Assembly (NCBI RefSeq): GCF_001642025.1
Contig: NZ_LWHO01000003.1
Coordinates: 349,279 to 413,278, forward strand
DNA from: Cutibacterium namnetense
GTDB taxonomy: Bacteria; Actinomycetota; Actinomycetes; Propionibacteriales; Propionibacteriaceae
Length of the DNA: 64,000 bases
Reading direction: 5' to 3'
Under the pieces are notes generated by a model. It was given only the letters and a program-made list of their open reading frames with translations. It ran no database searches and was not told where the DNA came from. Both the position numbers and the translations under genes were made by a program. Below, one piece after another: positions 16,543 through 24,776 of this stretch. Within the stretch, counting starts at the first letter, position 1, and each line of letters begins with the position of its first letter.

Positions 16543-17742
16543 TCAGATCTGCCCGATCTCGCTAAGCATGGCACTGAACCACGGCTGGGTGACGTCGAAG
16601 GGCTTGCCGCCCTTGATGCGATCGAAGGCGATATTCGTCAATTCGTCATTATTTTCTTCATCCTGGCCGATGACGCCAGGTTTGCCGGCGAGGGCGCAAT
16701 CGACAGCGAGGTCGGTGCAGCGGCCAATGAGCTCCAGATCAGCTTCGTTCGAGGCGGCCGAACGGGAGAAATAGCCGGACTTCTGGACCATGACCTTTTC
16801 GGCACCGAGTTTGTCGGCGAACTGTTTGCCGAACCAAGCACCCGGGTTCACCTTGTCGAGCTTGACATGACCAAAGGGATCGCGCGGGACCTCCTGGCCG
16901 TCCTTCTCCATCTCCTCAATGATGGCGTCCAGGCCGGCCCCTTCAGATAGGAAGATAGTGACGTTGCCGACTTCGTCCATGATCTTGTTGAGGCGCGCGG
17001 CCTCGGCTTCGAGGTCGATGTGAGCCTCGGGAACATACACGGCGTGGACGTCCCAAGCTTTCTTGGACAGGCCGATCTCAGGCAGCCACTGCTGAGTATC
17101 GAGCCACTCGCGGTACTTGGCGGCGGTGGCGGCGGTTAGCCAGCCACAGTTGCGGCCCATGACTTCGTGGACGATGAGCATGCGTGATCCGGAGTTGTGC
17201 TCGCCAATGATGTTCTGGGCGAAGCGGGAGCCTTGCTCCGCAGCGGTCCAAGCACCCAGCGACTGACGAATTGGCACGACGTCGTTATCGATGGTCTTCG
17301 GCAGGCCAACGACGGTCAGGCCGTAATTATTCTCAGCCAAGTAGGCGGCCAGATCGGCGGCGGTGGTGTTGGTGTCGTCGCCACCGATGGTGTGCAAAAT
17401 ATCAACCCCGTCGGCAACCAGGCGATCGGCGGCGACCTTGAGCGGATCATCGCCCTCGGCGACCAGACCACGCTTTACGAGGTCGGCGGTGTTGGTCAGC
17501 TTGACGCGGGAGTTGCCAATCGGGGATCCACCAAAGCGCTTGAGAATGTCGGCATTCTTGCGAACGGTGTCGGTAACTTCGAGGAAGTCTGCCGTGAGCA
17601 GGCCCTCATAGCCGTGCTTGTAGGCGATGATCTCAACCTCAGGTGCTACCTCGGTGTAGCGCTGGATCAGTCCACTGATCGCGGTAGACAGGCAAGGCGC
17701 AAATCCGCCCGCGGTGAGAAGTGCGACCTTTTTGACGGCCAT
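16543..17742 (-). CDS. pfp: Pyrophosphate-dependent phosphofructokinase
   Basis: A 399-residue PPi:fructose-6-phosphate 1-phosphotransferase, which makes fructose-1,6-bisphosphate with PPi instead of ATP and works reversibly. The PPi signature is clear: GGDDTN at 120-125, where ATP enzymes have GGDGS, and PKTIDND at 148-154, followed by MGRNCGWL for sugar binding. Length matches the well-known Propionibacterium freudenreichii enzyme. The ATG is preceded by AAAGGGTTCTCC. It is monocistronic. With PPK2 at 227 it supports an energy economy based on phosphate polymers and PPi. Confidence 0.96.
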   Translation of the reverse strand: MAVKKVALLTAGGFAPCLSTAISGLIQRYTEVAPEVEIIAYKHGYEGLLTADFLEVTDTVRKNADILKRFGGSPIGNSRVKLTNTADLVKRGLVAEGDDPLKVAADRLVADGVDILHTIGGDDTNTTAADLAAYLAENNYGLTVVGLPKTIDNDVVPIRQSLGAWTAAEQGSRFAQNIIGEHNSGSRMLIVHEVMGRNCGWLTAATAAKYREWLDTQQWLPEIGLSKKAWDVHAVYVPEAHIDLEAEAARLNKIMDEVGNVTIFLSEGAGLDAIIEEMEKDGQEVPRDPFGHVKLDKVNPGAWFGKQFADKLGAEKVMVQKSGYFSRSAASNEADLELIGRCTDLAVDCALAGKPGVIGQDEENNDELTNIAFDRIKGGKPFDVTQPWFSAMLSEIGQI

Positions 17743-17866
17743 GGAGAACCCTTTCGTTCGTCGTGTGGGGTGACGTTAGCAAGCCTATGGTACGGGCCGA
17801 AGCGCACACCAGAGGAGTCAAAGTCAACCCTTGTCGGATTGACGGTCGTCGTGCTGGTCTGCTGGC

Positions 17867-18340
17867 ATGATGATTCATCGCTGGTGCGATCGACACATGG
17901 CTCCGCCATCTCCGCGATCCCGTTACGCTATCTGCCTGCCGCATCGTCGCTGCGATCGCGGTGTGAGCATGTCGGTTCTGGTCACCGTGTTACTGCCCAT
18001 GCTCCTGGTAACTGCGGGGGTAGCGGTTGACGGGGCAGAGCGGGCTCGGGCAGTCCGCATCGCCCACACTATTGCCGCTGAGGCAGCTCGAGCCGGGTGC
18101 GAGGAAGGATCCGCGGCACAGCTCGTCGGCCAAGATGGGTCTGGAGCCGCTCGTATGGCAGCGGAGGCATCCGCGCGCGGGACCAAGACGGACGGATTGA
18201 GTCAGCTTGTTATTGACGTCAATGGAGACGCCGTCAGCGTCGCGACTGAAGTTACCCGGCCTACTCGCTTGCTGGCCCTTATCGGTCTAACTGAAGTACA
18301 CGGTCGGGCAAACGAAATGTGTACTTTGCTAGCCCGCTGA
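17867..18340 (+). CDS. TadE/TadG-like membrane protein
   Basis: A protein of up to 157 residues: a basic N-terminus, one hydrophobic segment (SMSVLVTVLLPMLLVTAGVAVDGAERAR) and a small extracytoplasmic helix-rich domain ending in NEMCTLLAR. The region resembles the pseudopilin-like N-terminus of TadE/TadG proteins of Flp-pilus systems. No tadA/B/C or other pilus genes adjoin it. The start is unclear: ATGs at 17867, 17870 and 17897 have no good ribosome binding site, and a GTG at about 17962 would start right before the membrane segment. Function unknown. Confidence 0.6.
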   Translation: MMIHRWCDRHMAPPSPRSRYAICLPHRRCDRGVSMSVLVTVLLPMLLVTAGVAVDGAERARAVRIAHTIAAEAARAGCEEGSAAQLVGQDGSGAARMAAEASARGTKTDGLSQLVIDVNGDAVSVATEVTRPTRLLALIGLTEVHGRANEMCTLLAR

Positions 18341-18354
18341 GATCGCTGTGACGA

Positions 18355-18360
18355 TACAAT
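18355..18360 (+). promoter_or_regulatory. -10 box for a possibly leaderless YciO transcript
   Basis: TACAAT ends 6 nt before the GTG start at 18367, so transcription would begin at the start codon. There is no Shine-Dalgarno in the 27-base gap. A -35 hexamer is not evident. Confidence 0.45.
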
Positions 18361-18366
18361 TACACA

Positions 18367-18987
18367 GTGTCTAAGTATTTCCCGGTCCACCCGGAGAATC
18401 CGCAGCAGCGTTCCCTCCATCAGGTCGTTGACATCCTGCACGATGGCGGCCTGATCGCCTACCCGACAGACACGGGTTACGCATTCGGCGCCCGGCTGGG
18501 GAATAAGGACGCCTTGGACCGGATTCGCAAACTTCGTCAGCTATCTGACAAGCATCACTTCACCCTGGTTATGAGCCAGTTTGCGCAGGTTGGCCAGTAT
18601 GTCCAGATGGATAACTGGGTTTTTCGCGCCGTCAGGGCTGCTGTGCCGGGGAGGTATACCTTCATTCTCAATGCCACTCGCGATGTTCCGAAGGTCATGC
18701 TGCATCCGCGAAAGAAAACCGTTGGGGTGCGCCTCCCCGAGCATGTGACGGCCCTGGCGTTGCTTGAGGCCCTGAATGAGCCGATCGTTTCCTCCACCCT
18801 CATCTTGCCTGGCCAGGACACACCTATGGTCGACGGTTGGCAGGTTCAAGACGAGATCGGTGACCAACTCGATGCTGTCCTCGACTCAGGAGATTGTGGT
18901 GTTGAACCGACCACTGTGGTTGACTTCACCTCCGGGGAAGCGGTCATCACTCGTCGCGGTGCTGGGGACCCCACTGTGTTCGAGTGA
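18367..18987 (+). CDS. YciO/Sua5/YrdC family protein
   Basis: A 206-residue YrdC-fold protein. Visible features are the N-terminal strand GGLIAYPTDTGYAFG (ATP/bicarbonate-binding region in TsaC/Sua5), KLRQLSDKHHFTLVM, and the C-terminal QDEIGDQLDAVLDSGDCG segment. The pattern and length fit the YciO branch rather than full Sua5, which has an extra C-terminal domain. TsaC/Sua5 make threonylcarbamoyl-adenylate for tRNA t6A; whether YciO does so is disputed. GTG 18367 is taken as start because a TACAAT -10 box lies just upstream and the protein then begins at the conserved MSKYFPVHP. Confidence 0.88.
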   Translation: MSKYFPVHPENPQQRSLHQVVDILHDGGLIAYPTDTGYAFGARLGNKDALDRIRKLRQLSDKHHFTLVMSQFAQVGQYVQMDNWVFRAVRAAVPGRYTFILNATRDVPKVMLHPRKKTVGVRLPEHVTALALLEALNEPIVSSTLILPGQDTPMVDGWQVQDEIGDQLDAVLDSGDCGVEPTTVVDFTSGEAVITRRGAGDPTVFE

Positions 18988-19032
18988 GGCTATAGGCCTA
19001 TGGACATGATCGACTGACGAAGGGTTGGGAGA

Positions 19033-19731
19033 GTGCTTGGTCTAATGGGGGCGATGGAGGATGAGGTGCGCCTCATCCGAGCCGACCTTGGCGAGGTCGA
19101 AGAGCTTGAGGGCCCCTGCGAGCTACTGCGCGGACGGCTAGACGGTACCCCAGTAGTGCTGGCTAAATGTGGTATCGGCAAGGTGAATGCCGCATTGGCT
19201 GCCTCGGCAATGGTTCAAGCCGGCGCAACATGCATCGTCTTCACCGGAGTTGCTGGGGCTGTCGCGCCCGGACTCAAAATCGGTGACGTCGTGGTCGGCA
19301 ATAAGTTCCAGCAGCATGATGCTGACGACACTGCGTTTGGTAACCCGATTGGGACCGTTCCTGGAGAACCACCGTTTTGGGAACCGGATCCTCGTCTCTT
19401 CGACGTAGTCTTCGGCGCATTGCGCGCGTTGGAGGAGCCTCGTGGCCATCACGTGGTGGCGGGGCCGATCGTCAGTGGAGACCAGTTCATCGCTCAGGCC
19501 GAGAAAGTTGCTTGGCTACGCACCACATTTGAGGCTAGTGCCGTCGAAATGGAAGGTGCGGCTCTGGCGCAGGCAGCCAATCGTCTGGGTGTGCCCTTCG
19601 CTGTAGTGCGAATTTTATCCGACTCTGCTGACGGTGATGCGGTAGCGGATTTCCCAGCATTCCTCAACGACGCTGCCCATCGCGGCCGCGACCTTGCTCA
19701 TGCCCTAGTTAAACAAGTGCGGAGAGCTTGA
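19033..19731 (+). CDS. mtnN: 5'-methylthioadenosine/S-adenosylhomocysteine nucleosidase
   Basis: A 232-residue nucleoside phosphorylase-fold enzyme that hydrolyses MTA and SAH to adenine and the thio-sugar, removing by-products of methylation and polyamine synthesis. Key features are GLMGAMEDEV at the start, KCGIGKVNAA, the FTGVAGA turn, the ASAVEMEGAALAQA segment with the ribose-binding Met-Glu, and LSDSADGDA carrying the catalytic Asp. GTG start; GGGTTGGGAGA lies just upstream. It is probably translated separately from yciO, with a 10-bp palindrome (18992-19001) in the gap. Confidence 0.94.
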   Translation: MLGLMGAMEDEVRLIRADLGEVEELEGPCELLRGRLDGTPVVLAKCGIGKVNAALAASAMVQAGATCIVFTGVAGAVAPGLKIGDVVVGNKFQQHDADDTAFGNPIGTVPGEPPFWEPDPRLFDVVFGALRALEEPRGHHVVAGPIVSGDQFIAQAEKVAWLRTTFEASAVEMEGAALAQAANRLGVPFAVVRILSDSADGDAVADFPAFLNDAAHRGRDLAHALVKQVRRA

Positions 19732-19739
19732 GGAAGCTG

Positions 19740-20651
19740 TCAGGCTCGTACGAGCAGAGCTCCTGGGGCCACTCGGGTTCTCATTGTCGTCACTGTGCCC
19801 ATGGGGTCGCCATCAACTTCCGCCAGAATCGGGCCGGAACCGGATGTAACGAGGGCAGTGCGTGACGTCGCATGGCGCACGAGACGGTGGCCGTGTCGAT
19901 GCCGGGTGACGAGGTGATTGAAGACGGCAACCCACCCGACAATGCCATGAGGAGACAGCGTGAGGACGTCAAGGGTTCCGTCGTCTATGCGGCCCCCGGG
20001 GACGAGAACGACGCCACCAGGTAGTAGTGAGCAATTGCAGACCAACACCGTTCGTGCCCGAGTGACGACGGGGCGGCGTCCGTCGACGCTTGCACTGGCT
20101 TGAAATCCAGGTTGCACCAGTGTGAGGGCACCTGAGGCGGCATAGGCCAGCCAGCCGACCTTGTCCTTGAGACGGTCTCGGGTACCGGCCATTGTCTGGG
20201 CGTCCATTCCCATCCCTATGATGACAGTGAAGCAAATCTCCTCGGATTCGTCGAAGCGGACATAGCCCAGATCAATTGCCCTTACCGGGCGAGTCAGGGC
20301 GGCATCGAGGGACGCTGCGAGATTGGTATGCGGCAACTCGAGGTTACGGGCCAACAGGTTCCCAGTGCCCATTCCAAGTATCCCCATCGGGATCCCAGTA
20401 TTGGCTAGGCCCGCGGCAACCTGACGGATGGTGCCGTCACCGCCAAGAGCCAGGACGAGCTCGGCTCCCTGGTCGACGGCTCGGCAGGCTTGGCCTTGAC
20501 CGTGGTCGTCGGCCGTCGTGGGAAGGAAAAGGGGGGTGACGCCGCAGTGCTCGCGGCACTTTCTTTCGATGAGGTCTCGCCAGGCGGGGTTGTGCTGCGT
20601 TTTGACAGAGTTGTGGACGACTGCCACCTTGCGCGGCTGAGATGTCTGCAC
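19740..20651 (-). CDS. Diacylglycerol/lipid kinase family protein
   Basis: A 303-residue DAGK-catalytic-domain protein. The nucleotide motif GGDGT is at 70-74, followed by GIPMGILGMGTGNLLARNL, and the C-terminal beta domain ends in EVDGDPMG. Relatives phosphorylate diacylglycerol, sphingoid bases or undecaprenol-type lipids; the substrate is not evident. Converges with mtnN, with only 8 bases between the stops. The next leftward gene, yigZ at 20696, ends 44 bases upstream, so the two may share a transcript with the FUSC gene. Confidence 0.9.
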   Translation of the reverse strand: MQTSQPRKVAVVHNSVKTQHNPAWRDLIERKCREHCGVTPLFLPTTADDHGQGQACRAVDQGAELVLALGGDGTIRQVAAGLANTGIPMGILGMGTGNLLARNLELPHTNLAASLDAALTRPVRAIDLGYVRFDESEEICFTVIIGMGMDAQTMAGTRDRLKDKVGWLAYAASGALTLVQPGFQASASVDGRRPVVTRARTVLVCNCSLLPGGVVLVPGGRIDDGTLDVLTLSPHGIVGWVAVFNHLVTRHRHGHRLVRHATSRTALVTSGSGPILAEVDGDPMGTVTTMRTRVAPGALLVRA

Positions 20652-20695
20652 GCCGCCAGCCTAAGGCATCATCCTGGTGCCGGCTGTGCCTCTTC

Positions 20696-21343
20696 TCACG
20701 TTTTGATGTCGACCCAGCGCTGGCCTGCCGGCACAAGGCTGACATCGCGGCCAAGCAGTTCGGCCAGGTTGCGTGCCATCTGATCCCCACAACCGGCGCG
20801 ACACGCCAATGTCAGTACGGACCCCTTTGCGGTGTACTCCACGCTAGTAACTTCATGCCCGGCGGCACGGATAACACCTTCCTCGCGGCCGGCTCGACAC
20901 AGATCGATGGTCATCGTCAAGGTGTCCATCATGACCCGTCGGTCGAAGGCGGCCAGTGCCAGAGCGTTGCCGACGGAATTCCCATAGGCTCGGGTGAGAC
21001 CTCCAGCTCCCAACTTGATGCCACCGAACCACCGACTGGTGATGGCGACAACGTCGGAAAGATTTTTCCCTGTTGGACTCGCTGCTGTGAGGGCCGTCAA
21101 GGTAGGCATTCCCGCGGTGCCGGCGGGTTCGCCGTCATCACTGCAGCGCTGAACCTCGCGATCGGGCCCTAACACGAAGGCGGAGACATGGTGACGGGCA
21201 TCATGTCCGGCGTGGCGAGTCTGGGCGATAACTTCCCGAGCCTCGTCCTCGCTGGCCACGCGCACCAGCCGGGTGAGGAAGACTGACCGCTTGATCTCTA
21301 GCTCGGCCTCAATTGGGCTTGCCAGAACGCTGTACTCGATCAC
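20696..21343 (-). CDS. YigZ/IMPACT family protein
   Basis: A 215-residue UPF0029/IMPACT protein. The family signature is FVLGPDREVQRCSDDGEPAGTAGMP and the DVVAITSRWFGGIKLGAGGLTRAY segment at about 60-125, plus a ferredoxin-like C-terminal domain. Eukaryotic IMPACT modulates GCN1/GCN2; bacterial YigZ has no settled role. The ATG overlaps the stop of the FUSC gene by 4 nt (21340-21343), so translation is coupled to it. Confidence 0.92.
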   Translation of the reverse strand: MIEYSVLASPIEAELEIKRSVFLTRLVRVASEDEAREVIAQTRHAGHDARHHVSAFVLGPDREVQRCSDDGEPAGTAGMPTLTALTAASPTGKNLSDVVAITSRWFGGIKLGAGGLTRAYGNSVGNALALAAFDRRVMMDTLTMTIDLCRAGREEGVIRAAGHEVTSVEYTAKGSVLTLACRAGCGDQMARNLAELLGRDVSLVPAGQRWVDIKT

Positions 21344-23094
21344 TCAACCCCCGGCAGAGAGGTCACCATATCCATTCGTATCTTCTCCATCTCTTCGGCG
21401 ACGCTGTGGGCGTCAAGGTTCTGGCTTGAGATCGGCGGCAGACCTGTAATGAAGATGGCGATATCGGCCAGCACTCGCCGGGCCCATGGCACCGGCTCGT
21501 CGCCGGTGTGCCAACAAACAGAGAGCAGGTCGTAGCCGGTTTCGGTGACAGTGCGGTCGACCTTGGACCAGTTCTGTAAAGCCTGCGGAGCATCAGGACG
21601 GGTGGCCGACAGTAGGGCCGAACCCCGGATGAGTTCGTGGACCATCTGATTGCGCTCTATCTGGGCCTGCGGGCTTGTAGTGCGCCCCTGAGACAAGGAT
21701 CTCAGCACCGGCATCATGGAACGAAGGGTCCGGCGATATTGACTTCGTACCAGCAGGACTGGGGCACGTCGACCGACGATGTGGATAGTAACGATGCCGA
21801 CCGTCAAGCCCACGATGGTCTCGACGATGCGATCCTGGGCGAGCTGGTACATCTCACCGGGCTTCGTCAGTGGCGTCATGAACAATGCAAAACAGGTGAT
21901 GAAGATGCAGGCGAGGCCGTAATTACGCGTCACCAGGGCTTGCATGGTCCACAAGAAGACGATGATGAGACCAATCTGGACCCAGCCTGACGGGCGGAAT
22001 GCGGCGATCGCCAGGTACAGGCCGAGGCCGACGACGGTACCGAGCACCCGGTGGATGGCGCGGATCGTCATGTCCGAGCGAGTTGCGTCCATGTGCATCA
22101 TGATGAGAACACTCAATACCGCCCAGTACGGGTGTCCGAACGGCAGCAGAATCATGAGCAGAGATGCGGAGAAGACACCGGTCGCTGCGCGCAGGGCCAC
22201 CATGGTCGGTCGCGATCCTCGTTCCATCGCGGTTCTCAGCAGGTAACTGGCTTTGGGACGACCGAGCGGAGTCCAGTCCACATGGTCGGGCAGGCAGACA
22301 TCGGCGGAGGGGAAGGCCTCTAGTCGCAACTCATGCTCGAGTCGCATGTGAGCGGTGATAAGTCGGGCTCGCAGATCCGACAGCTCGGACATCTCCGACG
22401 GGTTGTCAGCGCCGGAGGAGTGACCGTCGTTGTAAGCCCACCACGCCAGGTGGATGGCAGCGTGCGCAGCTGAACGTAGTCGCGCAACTTCGTGACTGTC
22501 GGCATCGTCATTAGGCTCGCAGTAAGCGTTGACTGCGCTTTCAGCCTTATCAACCGCGGCACGGACCGGGCGGTGTGGACAGACGAGGATGATGATCATT
22601 GAAACGGCAGCGGCAATCAGGAAGGACGGTACGGTGGAGATAAATACCGTGTTCACTGTCCAGCCGCGACTGGCCATGTAGGCGCCGAACGCGGCTGCGA
22701 AGAGAATATTAAGTGGGCCAGGCGGGCCCAGCTGCAGGGCATGCCATACCCAGATAACGACGAAACCCCAGCTAGCGAGGATGACTGGCAGCAGCCACTC
22801 GATCTGCACCGATATCAAGCCCAGGCATTGTGAAAAGACCGTCGCGACACCAACGCCAAGAAGAATTCGGGCTCGCGACAAAGGGGCGTTGGTGTTGCCC
22901 GCTAGGGCGCCCATTGCTCCCATCATGCCCATAGCCGCATGGGTCGGACTGACGATCAAACCCATAGTCACGAGAGATACGGCTATCGGGACGACGAGGA
23001 TGACTGCCTGGCGGCTGCGCCCCGGGGAAGGATGAATTGTGATGAGTTTGCGTAGCAGCTGCCGAGGTTTCGACAGCTGATTGGCTTTATTCAT
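21340..23094 (-). CDS. FUSC-family membrane protein
   Basis: A 584-residue protein with two bundles of about five hydrophobic helices each, separated by a soluble helical domain (about 170-290). This is the duplicated layout of FUSC/aromatic-acid-exporter (YccS/AaeB-like) proteins, with a second bundle reading HPYWAVLSVLIMMHMDATRSDMTIRAIHRVLGTVVG. It probably exports small aromatic or phenolic compounds; the substrate is unknown. I use ATG 23094, which overlaps the stop of the degraded Hsp70-like gene (ATGA); an upstream in-frame ATG at 23151 lies inside that gene. Confidence 0.87.
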   Translation of the reverse strand: MNKANQLSKPRQLLRKLITIHPSPGRSRQAVILVVPIAVSLVTMGLIVSPTHAAMGMMGAMGALAGNTNAPLSRARILLGVGVATVFSQCLGLISVQIEWLLPVILASWGFVVIWVWHALQLGPPGPLNILFAAAFGAYMASRGWTVNTVFISTVPSFLIAAAVSMIIILVCPHRPVRAAVDKAESAVNAYCEPNDDADSHEVARLRSAAHAAIHLAWWAYNDGHSSGADNPSEMSELSDLRARLITAHMRLEHELRLEAFPSADVCLPDHVDWTPLGRPKASYLLRTAMERGSRPTMVALRAATGVFSASLLMILLPFGHPYWAVLSVLIMMHMDATRSDMTIRAIHRVLGTVVGLGLYLAIAAFRPSGWVQIGLIIVFLWTMQALVTRNYGLACIFITCFALFMTPLTKPGEMYQLAQDRIVETIVGLTVGIVTIHIVGRRAPVLLVRSQYRRTLRSMMPVLRSLSQGRTTSPQAQIERNQMVHELIRGSALLSATRPDAPQALQNWSKVDRTVTETGYDLLSVCWHTGDEPVPWARRVLADIAIFITGLPPISSQNLDAHSVAEEMEKIRMDMVTSLPGVE

Positions 23095-23606
23095 GCGTGA
23101 CCCATACCGGTGCTTGTCGTCGGCCGACCCATGGTGGCGGTGGTAGGCCACCTAGTGTCCACGTCGGAAATCGTCGCGGTGACTATACCAGTTTCAGGAA
23201 TGCGGAATGCGCCAATGTTGTGGTGGCAGCGGTGCCTTCGTGTGATGGTGGTTGTCCCCGATAACCGAGTGTTTTGGTCGGTAAGGACGTCGAAGCCAAT
23301 CCCACGTCCGGATTCTGTCTCACGGAAAACGCCGAAGCCACGGGACAAGGTGTGGACGAGAGTCGATGGGTCCGCTCCCGGTGAAGCGAGCAGTGGCTTG
23401 ACTGAACGTACTCCCGGCGCCCCGTCGGCCATTGCCGCTCGGGCGTCGAAACCATGGATGAGGGACCCGTTGACGGCGGCTCTAACGCTGGGTAGCTGGT
23501 CGTGAGAATCACCTTCGGTGTCAAAGAAGGGCAATAGGCGATGATTTCCGTCGTCAACAGCAGCCACCGCCGTGTAGGTGGTTCCTAAGTCGATTCCCAG
23601 ATCCAT
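23091..23606 (-). pseudogene. Hsp70/DnaK-like protein with large internal deletion
   Basis: The frame begins MDLGIDLGTTYTAVAAVDDG, the phosphate-1 motif of Hsp70/actin ATPases, and follows the family to about residue 90 (GSLIHGFDARAA, VRSVKPLLASPG). It then jumps to text resembling the end of actinobacterial Hsp70-family proteins: GIGFDVLTDQNTRL, TTTITRRH, HNIGAFRIPET. The adenosine and phosphate-2 motifs are absent. Total length is about 170 residues against roughly 450-500 for intact relatives, so some 270 codons of the ATPase core appear to be lost in frame. A GTG at 23636 could extend it by 10 residues. It overlaps the FUSC gene and follows the PAC2 gene closely. Probably non-functional. 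Confidence 0.65.
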
Positions 23607-23641
23607 GGTGGGCAGTTTAGGCCGGGGCGCCGACACCGCCG

Positions 23642-24661
23642 TCAGTCGTCTAGGTCACCCCCGCGACGGGGACGATAATCAGGTTTACCGTTGTCGGAAT
23701 TGTCCTCGCTGCTGCGCCGGGGACCAGAGTCTTGATCGCCGGGATCGGCGTTGTTGCTGGGGCTATCGTTTTCGTCGATTGAGCGCAGAAAATCTTCGAC
23801 TTCAGCACCGATATCTTCGGCGTCGGGGACGGAGACTTGCGTTGTGCCGAGCTCGCGCTGGGCAACCCGGGAGTCGTACTGCTCCTCAAGAGCGTGGAGC
23901 ATGGTTTTCAGTTCTTCAGAATTATTGACCTGGGTATCGATCTCGGCGCGAACTGTGTTAGCAGCCACAGCCAAGGAGTCGATGGGCAGTGCCAGACCGG
24001 TCGCGCCGCGCAATGCCTCCACCAGAGCGCGAGCCGATTCAGGATAATCCAGTTCAGCCAAGTAATGGGGCACATGGGAGGCAAGCCCGATGACAGCGTG
24101 GTTCGTTTCCCCTAAGCGCTGACCGAGTACGACGGGGAAAGAAGCGGGTACTTGAAGGCGACCGAACGGAGATGTCGAGCCCAAAATGAGTTCAGGTCGC
24201 GATGCCCAGCGTGTGACCATCGCAGGACGGGTGTGAGGGGTCGGTATCGGAATCGAATCGGTAATGACGGTTAATCGGATCCCCATAGTGTCGACGAGAC
24301 TCGTCAAGGATGACACTAACGATTCCCAGCCGAGAGCCGGTTCTGGGCCATCTAGGACGAGGAACGCTTGGCCAAGTTGATCGGTCACCTCGTGCAGCAC
24401 GAGGCGGGGACGCTCATATCCCTCGAAGTGATCGGCGTCGAAGATGATGGGCTGACGGGAATCGCGATGGTCCAGCAACAGATCAATATCGAATTCTCCG
24501 AGCTCGTGGTGGGGGAGCTGGGAAAAGATGGCGTCGCGCACCCGCGCCTGCACCATGCCGGTGTCACTAAAAGACTGCACCAGAGTGACGAGAGCAGACA
24601 CCTCCTGATCAGGACTCACGATTCCGGGATGCCAGCTGAAGCGATTGCTCTGCCGATCCAT
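23642..24661 (-). CDS. PAC2-family protein
   Basis: A 339-residue PAC2 (proteasome assembly chaperone 2-like) protein. The fold region runs from ALVTLVQSFSDTGMVQARVRDAIF through LVLDGPEPALGWESLVSSL and GLASHVPHYLAELDYPESARALVEAL, and the last 80 residues are acidic and low in complexity. Actinobacteria carry PAC2 proteins of unknown function. AAAGGAGG lies 6-7 nt before ATG 24661, so the in-frame ATG six codons upstream is less likely. Divergent from the cyclophilin lipoprotein gene. Confidence 0.9.
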   Translation of the reverse strand: MDRQSNRFSWHPGIVSPDQEVSALVTLVQSFSDTGMVQARVRDAIFSQLPHHELGEFDIDLLLDHRDSRQPIIFDADHFEGYERPRLVLHEVTDQLGQAFLVLDGPEPALGWESLVSSLTSLVDTMGIRLTVITDSIPIPTPHTRPAMVTRWASRPELILGSTSPFGRLQVPASFPVVLGQRLGETNHAVIGLASHVPHYLAELDYPESARALVEALRGATGLALPIDSLAVAANTVRAEIDTQVNNSEELKTMLHALEEQYDSRVAQRELGTTQVSVPDAEDIGAEVEDFLRSIDENDSPSNNADPGDQDSGPRRSSEDNSDNGKPDYRPRRGGDLDD

Positions 24662-24709
24662 GGGGGTCCTCCTTTCCATCAGGGGCAGGTTGGTGTAACC
24701 CCGTGAGTC

Positions 24710-24738
24710 TTCACTGTATTCCGTTGTACCGATAGGTA
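24710..24738 (+). promoter_or_regulatory. Candidate promoter of the cyclophilin lipoprotein gene
   Basis: TTCACT (24710-24715) and TAGGTA (24733-24738) with a 17-bp spacer, giving a start point about 30 nt before the ATG at 24777. Two hexamers at the standard spacing is fair support, but neither is a perfect match. Confidence 0.4.
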
Positions 24739-24776
24739 GCCTGACCGCGTCGCCAATCGACCGAAGGACGGATTAC

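Noticed and set aside
18992-19001. 10-bp palindrome ATAGGCCTAT before mtnN
   Set aside because: Too short and single to call an operator; may be chance in the spacer.
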